Source: DATNPX01 sp036702975 | GTDB taxonomy: Bacteria > Cyanobacteriota > Vampirovibrionia > Obscuribacterales > Obscuribacteraceae | DNA length: 64,000 nucleotides | Direction of reading: 5' to 3' | Assembly (NCBI GenBank): GCA_036702975.1 | Contig: DATNPX010000049.1 | Coordinates: 1 to 64,000, forward strand | Shown here: in pieces, positions 55,384-64,000 of the stretch | How positions within the stretch are numbered: position 1 is the stretch's first letter | How the letters are laid out: every line of letters begins with the position of its first letter | The notes under the pieces: model-generated | Database searches by the model: none | Seen by the model: only the letters and a program-made list of their open reading frames with translations | What the model was told of the DNA's origin: nothing | Made by a program: the position numbers and the translations under genes

Positions 55384-57990
55384 GTGAAAGGCAAGAAAGG
55401 TCCAACAGCAGCAAGCAAAGCTTCGTTCAAACGGAGAGTTGTTTGCAGCATGTTGATTGCAATCACAGCCTCTTCAGTAACGGTGCTGTCTTTGCAAACT
55501 AACGCTCTCGCTCAGTTTGGGCAGGGGGTAGGGAACAGCTTCGGCAATGGATTAATGCAATCGATTCAGCAGGGATTCGGTCAGTCGTCGACCAACGCGC
55601 TCGAAAATCCCAGCATAATCAAACCATCAGCAAAGTTGCCGGAGAAAGAGCGCACATTAGAAGACTTCTTTCCGAAGGTCGATCTGCCATACGCACTTGC
55701 CACTGCATATGACATGACTGGCCTAAAAGTGACAGGACTCGACCAAAAGTACCTGCCCGCTCTCGGTCAAAATCTCTTTGTCGTTCTGGAGAACACACCT
55801 TATACCTCAATGGCGGACGTCTACCGAGAGAACAGGCTGAAGGGAAAGAGCAGTTTCGTCACGGCCGATTGTATCGTTCATGCGTATTTTGCTTTGAACA
55901 ACGCTATCCTGCGCGACGTAATTACTGAAAAAGTGGCTCCTGGACTGTCGTTGATGCTGCAAGGAATGTTGAAAGAGTCTTTTGCAGACTACAAAGAATG
56001 CGAAGACCCCGACGTCAAAAACGACATATCAAAGAATATTATCTATCTGGTTGTCGGTTTGCGATTGCTTGATCCTCAGATAAAGGTGACAATACCGACC
56101 AGCATGGCACAAGCGGCCGATGCCGAAATGAAAAATATTGCTGCCGGTAAGACCGCGAAATCGGCGATCTTCGGAAATGACGAAGAGTACGCCTATCTAC
56201 AACCTTGTGGCTTTTACAACAGCGACCCGAAACTGCGGAATTTCTATCGCTGCCGGCAATGGCTGTCTAGAATTCAATTTCCGCTCTCTGACAGCGATCT
56301 AAGTGACACGCCGAAAGACAGCGTCCAAGAGAGTCGTTTTCGACAATCGGTGTTGCTCTTTCGTTCGCTGGACAAAGCCACCATAAACGGTGCTCCAGCT
56401 ATGACCTACTGGACAAAATTCGACAAAGTTTGGCAAATGATGGGAGCTTATGGAAACGAGCGCGAGCGCTCACTTTTACCATGCGACTATAAGAATGTGT
56501 TTCGCACTTCCAGTCAAAATCTAAGCAATCTTCTGCAAGGGTTAGCCGAGCCTTTTTATCGTACGAAATTGCTTTTGTCCATTCGGCGCAACCGTCCGGT
56601 AGAAATCGGTTCTGCTTCGATTCTGTCGATGCAAAAATCTGAGACTCAGACAACGGACAAAGCAGTGTTCAGATTGATGCCAGCGGCCGATGAGCCGGAA
56701 CTACCGTGGTTATCAGAGATAGCGCAAAAGTTCACTGAACAACGTGGCGAAGCAGAAGCAACTCCATTTTCCTTGTTAGAGTTGTATGCGCGCAGTTCGA
56801 CACAAGCGACAAACATACTCTCTGAAATATCGTGGAAACTGGATGGCGAACTTTTCAACTCCTTGCCAAAATTGATCGAACTGACCGGTCGAAAGAAGGC
56901 GATGCCAAATTCTCCTGTTGATGCAGGCAGCCAAGAAGGTCGTTGGGCTATTCTTTCCAATTACTTCAAGCCAATGACTGAGTCTACACAGAGCGTTCTC
57001 AAATCAGATCTTTGGATGAAGCGACGATTACTCAGCGCGTTCTCCGGATGGGTGGACAGCCATGTCGCCATGCTGGAGGCGGAACGACCAAAGGCGCAAG
57101 TTGATGCGGCAAGCAAAATATTGGTTACGACTGACGGTCAAACATTGCCGCAGCAAACAGCAGGACAAGCTAATGGAGCAACCACCAGCGAGCTTGCATC
57201 CGGCAACTCTTCCTCAACGGTACCGGGGGCAGCGCCGAGAGCGGTAGCATCAGCTGACGCAAACAACATGTCCAAACTGACTGTAGCCAATTATCTAGAA
57301 CCAGCACCGGCTCTGTATAAGAGCCTTCACACTAAAATGCAGCAGACGCTGGACGACTTGAACTCCCTAGAATATCTCCCTGCACGATACAAAAACAGTT
57401 CACAAAATATGATCGTGCTCTGCAAGCATCTGGAAGAAATTGCCAGAAAGGAACTGTCAAACAATTTCGTCCCATCACAGGACTCTAAGTTCCTTGGTGC
57501 GATAGACATGGAACTGGACAAGTTCCCCTGCGCGACTCAGGGTTCGATGCATCTAGGTAACGACACAGTCACGGATAAGAGCGGGAAAATAGTAAGCGGC
57601 GCCAATCTGTGCATTGGCAAGCCTGGACTTATGTTTATGCTGCTTCGCATCGGGCGCGGAGAGACTTTGAGCAGGGGCGCGACGTACACCTTTTACGAAG
57701 TACCCGGTGGTCCGTTGAAGCCAGAACATTGGGAGAGAAAACTCCAATTCACTACCGTTCAGCCACCACGATGGACAGCTGATTTCGAGGTACAACAACC
57801 ACTAGCACCCCTTCCGCAGGCGCCTACAGAAAATGGAAAGGTCCAAGGCAAACAACAGGCGGCAGAGCGTTCCGGACAAGTAGACAAATCGACAGCGCCC
57901 ATAACACGGCAACAGAAACAGACTCAATCACAGCAAGCGCCCGTCATGCGGCTGCAGATACAACCAGAGCAATCGCAACCAGCTAAGTAG
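55384..57990 (+). CDS. Secreted DUF3160-family protein
   Basis: This 868-residue protein has a signal peptide (hydrophobic about 19-36, ending NALAQFG) and a DUF3160-type body, marked by SSFVTADCIVHAYFAL (about 158-173) and the Y-N-S-D / RQWLSRIQFP block (about 285-300). Families of this type are large periplasmic proteins of unknown function. The C-terminus is Gln/Pro-rich and low in complexity. The GTG start at 55384 lies 13 bp after serA but has no good ribosome site, so expression may depend on readthrough from serA. Confidence 0.82.
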   Translation: MKGKKGPTAASKASFKRRVVCSMLIAITASSVTVLSLQTNALAQFGQGVGNSFGNGLMQSIQQGFGQSSTNALENPSIIKPSAKLPEKERTLEDFFPKVDLPYALATAYDMTGLKVTGLDQKYLPALGQNLFVVLENTPYTSMADVYRENRLKGKSSFVTADCIVHAYFALNNAILRDVITEKVAPGLSLMLQGMLKESFADYKECEDPDVKNDISKNIIYLVVGLRLLDPQIKVTIPTSMAQAADAEMKNIAAGKTAKSAIFGNDEEYAYLQPCGFYNSDPKLRNFYRCRQWLSRIQFPLSDSDLSDTPKDSVQESRFRQSVLLFRSLDKATINGAPAMTYWTKFDKVWQMMGAYGNERERSLLPCDYKNVFRTSSQNLSNLLQGLAEPFYRTKLLLSIRRNRPVEIGSASILSMQKSETQTTDKAVFRLMPAADEPELPWLSEIAQKFTEQRGEAEATPFSLLELYARSSTQATNILSEISWKLDGELFNSLPKLIELTGRKKAMPNSPVDAGSQEGRWAILSNYFKPMTESTQSVLKSDLWMKRRLLSAFSGWVDSHVAMLEAERPKAQVDAASKILVTTDGQTLPQQTAGQANGATTSELASGNSSSTVPGAAPRAVASADANNMSKLTVANYLEPAPALYKSLHTKMQQTLDDLNSLEYLPARYKNSSQNMIVLCKHLEEIARKELSNNFVPSQDSKFLGAIDMELDKFPCATQGSMHLGNDTVTDKSGKIVSGANLCIGKPGLMFMLLRIGRGETLSRGATYTFYEVPGGPLKPEHWERKLQFTTVQPPRWTADFEVQQPLAPLPQAPTENGKVQGKQQAAERSGQVDKSTAPITRQQKQTQSQQAPVMRLQIQPEQSQPAK

Positions 57991-58593
57991 TTAGAACAGT
58001 GCTCAGACCAACGGCTTCTTAGTCTCAATCCACAGTCACGTCCTGGTTGCTTGGCCGGTCATCTTTACTAATGTTGTTTTATTTCGGCAAATTTTAGAGA
58101 ACAATCACTGCACCCAATTATGAGTTTCATTTATTGTTGGATCGCATACTCGTCTGGAACTAATGGGTGGCGAGCAACCGTCATGCTTCTAGAAGTGGCA
58201 ACTTAAATCAACAAACTGTTATCGGCATATCCCTCAAATATTTCTTTCGCCTTTCAATTTCTCTTCTCGGTTTCTCTTATCTGTCGTAGCCCACTCAACT
58301 TATTAAGCTCTCGTGATGTTGAATACATTCTCATTCGCAAAAACATATGCGGCGCAGACATGCCCCGCTTTCCAACACGCTTGCACACCCAGTGCCGAAA
58401 TCCAGACAGGCAAGGAGTTATGCATAGTCGACCGAGCGGTCGGAAATGAAAAGAAACAGCTTAACCTCGCATCGCAGATTTTTTATGCGGGAATTACGAG
58501 TCTCTATGGGAGATTTCCCACTTGTTCGCCAATCTCTACTTTACTAATATATGCACACCCCAGTAAAAAGGCTCCGAGTGAGGAGCGGAACGC
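57991..58593. other. Intergenic region between DUF3160 gene and TPR gene
   Basis: About 600 bases with no supported gene. A 94-codon plus-strand frame (58313-58597) that overlaps the next start by 4 bp has no ribosome site and unusual composition. The stretch around 58231-58290 is strongly pyrimidine-rich. A small hairpin at 58571-58586 covers the ribosome site of the next gene. Confidence 0.5.
58571..58586 (+). promoter_or_regulatory. Hairpin covering the ribosome site of the TPR gene
   Basis: GCTCC (58571-58575) pairs with GGAGC (58582-58586) around a 6-nt loop. The pairing arm contains the GGAG ribosome site of the gene starting at 58594. If stable in the mRNA, it could reduce translation until opened. 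The stem is only 5 bp. Confidence 0.4.
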
Positions 58594-59655
58594 ATGAATA
58601 ACTTCATTTACCCTCCTGCTAATCCGAATAATTCCGGTGCCGGCGATCAGACAAAGCGGCAAGCGCTTTTTGCTTCGCGAATAAAACAAAACGGACCGGA
58701 TACAAGCTGGGAAAATCAAAATTACTATCGCGCCGACAAACCAAATAGTTCAAGCTACTCCAAGATGGCTGCTCAATATCTCGAGCAGGGTCGAGTCGAC
58801 GAAGCAGAAAAGCTTTTCATTACAGCTCTCGAGCTTTCGGAAGCAGCCAAGCCAGCCGATGAAGCGCAGAAAGAGCGATGCTTGGAAGAATTGGCGTGGT
58901 TCTACTGTAATCGTCGTAAATACAATGAAGCGGAACCATTACTTCGCCGCTTAGTTGAAGCACGCGCGCGCACACTGTCACCTGACGATTCAGTCATGAT
59001 CCGCACCACAGATCAAATGGCGAACGTCTATGAAAAGACCAATCGCCCGCAGCAATCAGAAGCGATGTACAAGTTCCTGCTCAATCTGCAAGAGGAGCGA
59101 CTCGGGCGCGACAATATCGTTCTAGTATTCACGCTGAAAAGACTGGCAGAGAACTTCTGCAAACAGGGTGATTTCGCTTCAGCAGAACCAGTTTTACTTC
59201 GCGCTCTCACACTGGAAGAGACACATTTTGGTGCGTATGCAGTCGAAGTCAGCAGCACGTTGCAAGATTTGGCTGTCGTTTATCAGGAGCAAGGACGCAT
59301 GGACCTTGCCACTTTCGTGATGACCAGACAGCTGCGCATCATGGAAGAACTGCATGGTGCAGAAGGTTTGAGCGTTGCCAGCTGCCTACTCAAACTTGCT
59401 GAACTCTATACAAAGATGGATCGCACTGATGAAGCTGAGCCCTTCTATCGTCGAGTGTTGGCTATTTACCAGAAGGCATATGGTTCACAAACAGCGCCAG
59501 TTTCGTCGCTAACCAAAAAAGTGAACGAGCTTTATCCGCAACAGCCGCAAGTTGTGCACCGCGCACCAGCGCCGCACCAAGCGCAGCAAACAGTGTCTGA
59601 AATAACAATTTCAGATCTCTCTTGGACTAAGGTTACGCGCAAAACCGTGGTTTAG
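58594..59655 (+). CDS. TPR (kinesin-light-chain-like) protein
   Basis: A 353-residue soluble protein without a signal peptide, with tandem TPR-type repeats of the kinesin-light-chain pattern (about 60-310: LEQGRVDEAEKLF, EAEPLLRRLVEAR, and similar in later repeats). Such repeats make protein-binding surfaces. GAGGAG lies about 8 nt before the ATG, inside the small hairpin at 58571-58586. The partner is unknown. Confidence 0.85.
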   Translation: MNNFIYPPANPNNSGAGDQTKRQALFASRIKQNGPDTSWENQNYYRADKPNSSSYSKMAAQYLEQGRVDEAEKLFITALELSEAAKPADEAQKERCLEELAWFYCNRRKYNEAEPLLRRLVEARARTLSPDDSVMIRTTDQMANVYEKTNRPQQSEAMYKFLLNLQEERLGRDNIVLVFTLKRLAENFCKQGDFASAEPVLLRALTLEETHFGAYAVEVSSTLQDLAVVYQEQGRMDLATFVMTRQLRIMEELHGAEGLSVASCLLKLAELYTKMDRTDEAEPFYRRVLAIYQKAYGSQTAPVSSLTKKVNELYPQQPQVVHRAPAPHQAQQTVSEITISDLSWTKVTRKTVV

Positions 59656-59721
59656 ATCTCCTGGCAGTTCGAAGCTTGAATGCTTTGAAAGCAAGCAGGG
59701 TTTGATTTACACAAACAATTA

Positions 59722-60996
59722 CTAGTTGGTAGTTGTCGTTGTGGTCGTCGTGTCGGTATCAGTCTCTTCTTCTTTAATGACCCGAGTCTTCTTGGGACGC
59801 CCTGCCGCCGCTCGGATTGGATATGAGTCGATGTAGTCCAGACGAAGCTTGCCATCTTGGTCTTGGTAGTACTGGCGCAAGATCTGCTCAAAGTTCCAGC
59901 CACGTTTAGCCAGCATGTCGGCACCGTGTTGGCTCAGTCCGCGCGCACCGTTGCCTGGTCCTCTATATGTGAAAAGCCAGTTCGGTCCTTCCTTTGAAAC
60001 ATCCAATATGCCGGCTGTATCAAAACCAAGTGTGTGCGCCAGCGCGATTCCTGACACGTCGCGTGATTTTTTCACGCCCATGACTTGAAGCGAAACAGCG
60101 TTTTGGTTGACGTCCCATTGCTTTACCGTCATACCAACGATTTGCGGCACACCGGTAAGTTTTTCGAGCACGGCACCGGCAACGGTTTTGCGGCGAATAT
60201 TGAGGTTCTCGAAGGCGTCACCGACCCATGCTCTATAAAACCCAGCCTTTACTTTGCCCGAATCTTTAAGAACGATCCCCTGCGTCTGCAACACTGCGGC
60301 AGTCGATTTGGGAGCTTCGACGTTCAAACCTTTGTACGCTTGGTCACGAACATCGGGCACGAGGTCAAAGCCGCTTTCACGCCATTTGGAGTTGGCGCCG
60401 GTGTGGGCACTGGCATAGCTGCGCGCCGCCACTGCTTGCGCCTTCAATGCTTCCAACTCCCAGTTGGCCGGCATCTCAGACGGCACCACGCCCATAAGAT
60501 AGTTTTCCAGGTCGAGTAGATTAATGACGGTCACCTTGCCGTTCATCGTAATCACTTCCAGAGTGCCTCTGTACCAGCGGTCGTTCGCCCAAACCCGATA
60601 ATCACGTGAGGCGATGCGAGCCCGCTTATCCAATGGATATGAGGTCCACTTACCAGTTGCATACTCAGTCACACGACCCGGTGTAAGTTCATAGACAAGA
60701 CCTTGCTTGAGCGGAAATATCGGCGTCTCGTCGACAAACACAGCACCGGCGTCCCAACAAGCAAAACGAGCGGCTGAGACTTTTTGGGCGATTCCGATTC
60801 GGACAGGATGAATCATCATCGGATAAGGGCGCAGATCAGCTGGGATTGTCGCTTGGGACGACGTAGGCTGAGGAGTCCTCTTCGCAGCGGTCGCCGATTC
60901 TTGACAAAAGCTAATCAAGGTCAAGACCAGAACGAAGGCAGTCGCGCATGGCAACAGGACCTTAGGATGACAAATTTTTGAAAATCGAAGCTGCAT
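59722..60996 (-). CDS. SpoIID/LytB-domain secreted protein
   Basis: This 424-residue protein starts with a signal anchor (about 13-32). The SpoIID/LytB domain (about 110-360) has the signature LDLENYLMGVVPSEMP with ALKAQAVAARSYA, the core of the family's peptidoglycan-binding or lytic activity. In sporulating bacteria SpoIID cuts peptidoglycan; in others LytB-like proteins stimulate amidases. The C-terminus has a basic run and ends in an acidic Thr-rich tail. It diverges from the response regulator at 61124. Confidence 0.88.
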   Translation of the reverse strand: MQLRFSKICHPKVLLPCATAFVLVLTLISFCQESATAAKRTPQPTSSQATIPADLRPYPMMIHPVRIGIAQKVSAARFACWDAGAVFVDETPIFPLKQGLVYELTPGRVTEYATGKWTSYPLDKRARIASRDYRVWANDRWYRGTLEVITMNGKVTVINLLDLENYLMGVVPSEMPANWELEALKAQAVAARSYASAHTGANSKWRESGFDLVPDVRDQAYKGLNVEAPKSTAAVLQTQGIVLKDSGKVKAGFYRAWVGDAFENLNIRRKTVAGAVLEKLTGVPQIVGMTVKQWDVNQNAVSLQVMGVKKSRDVSGIALAHTLGFDTAGILDVSKEGPNWLFTYRGPGNGARGLSQHGADMLAKRGWNFEQILRQYYQDQDGKLRLDYIDSYPIRAAAGRPKKTRVIKEEETDTDTTTTTTTTN

Positions 60997-61123
60997 TGAG
61001 ATACGTTAATGCTTTGTGACGCCAAATGACGGCTTATACACAAAAGAATAGTCGAATAGCCAGGAATTTGTGGATACGTCGATGATACTATGAAGGCGAA
61101 TTCTAACGGGCGTCTGAGCCAAT

Positions 61124-61807
61124 ATGAAAAAGTTACTCATTGTTGACGACGAAGTCGATATCGCCAACTCTATCCAATATGTACTGAACCAAGAAGGGTT
61201 CTCTACGCTGATGGCGCATGATGGCATGAAAGCCATCCAGCTGATAGAGGCGGAAAAGCCTGATTTGATCATCCTTGACCTAATGATGCCTGGTCTTGAC
61301 GGCTACGAAGTCTGTCGACGTGTGCGTTCAGCTGACCGCAAGACTCCTATCTTGATGTTGACGGCAAGAACATCCGAAATCGATACAGTCGTGGGTCTGG
61401 AACTTGGTGCCAATGACTATATATCCAAGCCTGTTCGACTGAGGGAACTGGTCGCCAGAGTGAAAGCTCACCTAAGGGAGAGCCCGACGAACCAGGCGCA
61501 GACACGCGGCATCAAGCTAGGCAATTTATCCATAGATATAGACAGCCGCACAGTCATGGTTGGAGTGAACCAGATAGAGCTGACGTTTAAAGAGTTCGAA
61601 CTACTTGTCGCTATGGCTAAGCATCCCAACCGTGTATTTACAAGAGATCAGCTGTTTGCTCAGGTGTGGGGTTCAGATTTTCTCGGCGAAAGCCGCACCG
61701 TAGACGTGCATATCCGCTATCTACGCGAAAAGCTGGAAGAGAATCCCAGCCAGCCTAAGCACATACTGACGGTGCGTGGCGTCGGTTACCGACTAGTCTG
61801 GGAATAA
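61124..61807 (+). CDS. Orphan OmpR-family response regulator
   Basis: A 227-residue DNA-binding response regulator. The receiver domain has acidic residues in VDDE, phospho-acceptor Asp52 (LIILDLMMPG), Thr in LMLTA and Lys in YISKP. The winged-helix output domain is at about 130-225 (ELTFKEFELLVAMAKHP, VDVHIRYLREKLE, RGVGYRLVW). It is of the RpaA/RpaB/PhoB type. No sensor kinase gene is adjacent, so its partner lies elsewhere. A hairpin-rich stretch follows. Confidence 0.93.
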   Translation: MKKLLIVDDEVDIANSIQYVLNQEGFSTLMAHDGMKAIQLIEAEKPDLIILDLMMPGLDGYEVCRRVRSADRKTPILMLTARTSEIDTVVGLELGANDYISKPVRLRELVARVKAHLRESPTNQAQTRGIKLGNLSIDIDSRTVMVGVNQIELTFKEFELLVAMAKHPNRVFTRDQLFAQVWGSDFLGESRTVDVHIRYLREKLEENPSQPKHILTVRGVGYRLVWE

Positions 61808-62164
61808 CTTTGCCCGCAAACGCGTAAGCTGCACTCACTGTGCGAACCAGCGTGCATTAGATACATACGGGCGCACGGCACTAACAGCGCTACCGGCTGC
61901 CGACACGACCGATCACAGGCGTACGGTCGCGCCCGTATATCCGCGCTGGGCAACAGTTTCCAAGATGGGAATTCCCCCAATCATTGCTTACAGTCTACTC
62001 ATTCGCCCGATTTCATGCGTACTTTTCCCAGTGACATAAATTGGGGCAGGAACATAAACTCTTCTTGTTGGCTCAATGTATGCAAAGCGGATGTGAAGAG
62101 CGTTTCACCTGGCAAACACCCACCAGGGGCTCTTCTGGAAACTACAAATGGCGGCGGTTAATTG
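61808..62164. other. Intergenic region downstream of the OmpR-type regulator
   Basis: About 357 bases with no supported gene (a 67-codon frame at 62041 lacks support). It contains a possible three-way-junction RNA structure at 61865-61938. No T-run or tRNA is seen. Confidence 0.5.
61865..61938 (+). ncRNA. Possible three-way-junction structured RNA element
   Basis: Three stems can form together: P1 ATACGGGCG (61865-61873) with CGCCCGTAT (61930-61938), P2 CGGCA (61876-61880) with TGCCG (61898-61902), and P3 CGACCG (61906-61911) with CGGTCG (61924-61929). Stem ends abut, as in a folded junction. No known RNA family is recognised, and the strand is not certain because the stems are symmetric on both strands. 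Confidence 0.35.
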
Positions 62165-63223
62165 ATGAATCTTTCCAAAATTCTAGTCAGTGTAAATATT
62201 GCTGCGACCTTGCCTATCGCAGTACAAGTAAGCGCTCAAGCTAATCCGAACACCCCTGAAGCCGGCTCGCTCAAGGAATCGACCCTATCTGTAAATTCTG
62301 GCGCGGTCAGCCGTGCAGCTCAGGTATCTGTCGCCAAGCAAAATTTCAGCCTGAATAAAATCAGTTCAGCGCCGGTCGAAATCGACGGCGTTAAACTGCG
62401 CGCATTCATGCCTGGTCGCCGCTTGCCGAAAAGCAGCGAATTGCAAACCAAGCTCGTTAGCCAGCAAGCACAGCTAGCACCCGAGACACAGTCATCGTTG
62501 AACGGATCGGTCACAGAAAGCTGCACACGCAGCACTTATGGTGAAACAGCTGCCAATCCCTATTTTTCTACGACACCGCGGGTAGTGCTCAACCAAGTAC
62601 AAGCGGTAGCGCGCCAATTAAAGAATGCGAAGAAGAGACCTCAGGTTGCGAACAACATCCGCCCGACAAGCATTGCCCCACAGACCGCATCAAAACCTCT
62701 AAGCACGACAGCCGACTTCGGCCAGTTCAGCAAAGATATCCCTGCTTCCTGGATGGCCAACGACAAAAATCTAGCTCTCATCGAAACCCCAACAGCCAGT
62801 CCGCAAGACATGGCACAGATCAATCAGATGGTAGAGCAGAGCAAAGCGCAGGAGCAAGGAACAGCCGGTCCCCCACCCTTCCCACTTAATCTCTTGCCAC
62901 AACAGTCACTCAAACAGTTTGTCGGACAAACTGTGGCCGCCGGTAGACCGCAGCAAAAACTCGCCCCCCAGGCAGGTTTCGGCAGCTGGCACGGACAAGG
63001 AATGCCATCGCGATTGACTGCCGGGCTTGCACCGGCAGGTTTTCACTCGAATCTGCGCGGCGGACACTTCGGAAGTTACATTACCCCACACGGCGGACAT
63101 AAAGTAGCGACTGTAAAATCTAGCAATAAGAACGTCTTGCTTGCTGATGCGCAGACTCACCACGGGGCGATTCCGGGTGCCAAGGTAGCATCTTACGCAC
63201 CTTACGCGACAGGCGCCTATTAA
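62165..63223 (+). CDS. Secreted low-complexity hypothetical protein
   Basis: Taking the ATG at 62165 (GGCGG just upstream; a TTG at 62162 is the other option) gives 352 residues. A signal peptide (4-24, ending VSAQA) is followed by Ser/Gln/Pro-rich, unstructured sequence. The end is Gly/His-rich (GGHFGSY, HGGHK, THHG), which could bind metal. I do not recognise a family. Confidence 0.65.
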   Translation: MNLSKILVSVNIAATLPIAVQVSAQANPNTPEAGSLKESTLSVNSGAVSRAAQVSVAKQNFSLNKISSAPVEIDGVKLRAFMPGRRLPKSSELQTKLVSQQAQLAPETQSSLNGSVTESCTRSTYGETAANPYFSTTPRVVLNQVQAVARQLKNAKKRPQVANNIRPTSIAPQTASKPLSTTADFGQFSKDIPASWMANDKNLALIETPTASPQDMAQINQMVEQSKAQEQGTAGPPPFPLNLLPQQSLKQFVGQTVAAGRPQQKLAPQAGFGSWHGQGMPSRLTAGLAPAGFHSNLRGGHFGSYITPHGGHKVATVKSSNKNVLLADAQTHHGAIPGAKVASYAPYATGAY

Positions 63224-63260
63224 TCACATACAATTGCCTGCGGGGCCCCTTGGAGCTCGC

Positions 63261-63557
63261 ATGGACACCGAACAGTTTGTCAAAGAGAAGCGCGATGAGA
63301 TTCTTGCTCTCGCCGCTCGGCACAAAGTAGCCGAGATTCGAGCAGTTCTGCCCGACGATGCCGGCTTAGCCGAAAGCAGCGTAAAATTCGTTGCCAAATT
63401 CGGTCAGGACGTGCAACGGTCTGCGTACTTTGACGCCATTGTCGAGTTTCAGGAAGACCTGGAATCATGGCTGGGTGTGCCTGTGCACGTCTACGATGCA
63501 AACGTATTCAAAGGCGACGACGGGGAGGCATTCCTGGCGAAAACCATCGCAGTTTAG
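63261..63557 (+). CDS. Catalytically dead minimal-nucleotidyltransferase-like protein
   Basis: From ATG at 63261 (GGAG ribosome site 7 nt upstream) the product is 98 residues. The frame matches minimal nucleotidyltransferases end to end: the start KEKRDEILALAARHKV and the end EFQEDLESWLGVPVHVYD align with the family. However, the catalytic GS-x-A-RGEA-x-x-DSDID segment is replaced by a sequence lacking the glycine-serine and both aspartates (LPDDAGLAESSVKFVAKF). Family members are antitoxins (MntA) paired with HepT, or housekeeping transferases. No HepT-like gene follows. It may have become a binding protein. Confidence 0.7.
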   Translation: MDTEQFVKEKRDEILALAARHKVAEIRAVLPDDAGLAESSVKFVAKFGQDVQRSAYFDAIVEFQEDLESWLGVPVHVYDANVFKGDDGEAFLAKTIAV

Positions 63558-63715
63558 GTCCAGCACTCAAGAATTCTCCGCACCGGCGCCGTTTTGTCCA
63601 AAAAAGCTCCCGGCTGGATAAATACTCACATGTAAGGGGAACGAGTCACTTAATTCTGAAGATCGGCCATACACTTTGTGCAGGGAGTCGGCAAGAGCGG
63701 TCGTTATTGTAGCTA

Positions 63716-64000
63716 ATGGACAGTCAGCCAACTAATTTACAAGATGCGATAGAGCGCACTGAACGCCTGGCTGAAGGCGCATGGTTGGCGTTGGAAGAGA
63801 ATGATATCGCCCAGGCCGAAGAGCTTTATGCCCAAGCGATCGAATCGGCAAGGAGTAGCGAAGACCCGTCATTGATCGCAGCCTGTTTAAGCAACGCCGG
63901 ACATACCAAACAGCTAGCAGAAAAGCCTCAAGAAGCAGAGGTTTTGTTCCAAGAGGCGATAAAGCTGGCGGCAGCCAACGGGCTCGACCGCATAAACGCG
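63716..64000 (+). CDS. TPR protein, 3' end beyond the window
   Basis: From ATG at 63716 the frame is open to the window edge (95 codons seen). The product has TPR-like helices (AQAEELYAQAIESA; EAEVLFQEAIKLA), like the kinesin-light-chain-type gene at 58594. No signal peptide is visible. The start lies 158 bp after the nucleotidyltransferase-like gene. The protein is truncated only by the window end. Confidence 0.75.
   Translation, partial: MDSQPTNLQDAIERTERLAEGAWLALEENDIAQAEELYAQAIESARSSEDPSLIAACLSNAGHTKQLAEKPQEAEVLFQEAIKLAAANGLDRINA

Noticed and set aside
58313..58597. 94-codon plus-strand frame upstream of the TPR gene
   Set aside because: No ribosome site and odd composition; it overlaps the real start by 4 bp. 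Kept as intergenic.
1..64000. CRISPR array, rRNA and tRNA genes
   Set aside because: No regularly spaced repeats and no recognisable rRNA or tRNA sequence were found on either strand by inspection.

Overview
The window looks chromosomal. Coding density is high, ordinary housekeeping genes are present (purB, malQ, rsmG, serA, sbcC), and it has many secreted or membrane-anchored proteins, TPR proteins and two-component proteins. The mix of TPR proteins, an orphan OmpR-type regulator, a SpoIID/LytB-domain protein, a DUF3160 protein, J-domain-like and MshEN/GspE-N-like modules and large secreted repeat proteins resembles non-photosynthetic relatives of Cyanobacteria (Vampirovibrionia/Melainabacteria, for example Obscuribacterales). 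That placement is inference from gene style: no rRNA, tRNA or single-copy marker set is present to fix it.

Region 1 (1-4505) is a mobile or recombination island. A DDE integrase-type transposase (551-2161, +) faces a phage-type tyrosine recombinase (2654-3916, -). The last ~85 residues of the transposase are clearly homologous to the N-terminal arm-type DNA-binding domain of the tyrosine recombinase next door. The island also holds a GTAGAC repeat cluster, two long hairpins and a perfect 22-bp inverted repeat with A6/T6 flanks. This is the strongest candidate here for an undescribed system.

Region 2 (4506-15855) encodes cell-surface proteins: a TPR/double retropepsin-like/TPR protein, then a three-gene minus-strand cluster made of a tail-fibre-like protein, a LamG plus chitobiase-type-domain protein, and a 2199-residue RHS/YD-repeat protein with an N-terminal C39-like cysteine-peptidase domain and five extra beta-type modules inserted into its YD shell.

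Region 3 (16384-23452) is accessory: a proteasome/HslV-like Ntn hydrolase with a basic serine-rich tail, a TPR membrane protein, a matrixin-type metalloprotease with an AbiTii-like neighbour, small hypotheticals, a copper-ligand-poor multicopper-oxidase-like protein and a tandem universal stress protein.

Region 4 (23999-45435) is mostly housekeeping and central metabolism: purB-malQ-hypothetical, rsmG, a J-like/MshEN-like scaffold protein facing a response regulator, a membrane-fused spermidine-synthase-like protein, sbcC, an alpha/beta hydrolase, an NDH-2 fused to cyclic-nucleotide-binding and CBS domains, an M1 aminopeptidase and a GT-C-like membrane protein.

Region 5 (45592-64000) has a large hybrid histidine kinase translationally coupled to a membrane protein, a penicillin-acylase-type Ntn hydrolase, serA, a DUF3160 protein, a TPR protein with a possible ribosome-site hairpin, a SpoIID/LytB protein, an orphan OmpR-family regulator followed by a possible three-way-junction RNA, a low-complexity secreted protein, a catalytically dead nucleotidyltransferase-like protein, and a TPR gene running off the window. 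I found no rRNA or tRNA gene and no CRISPR array.
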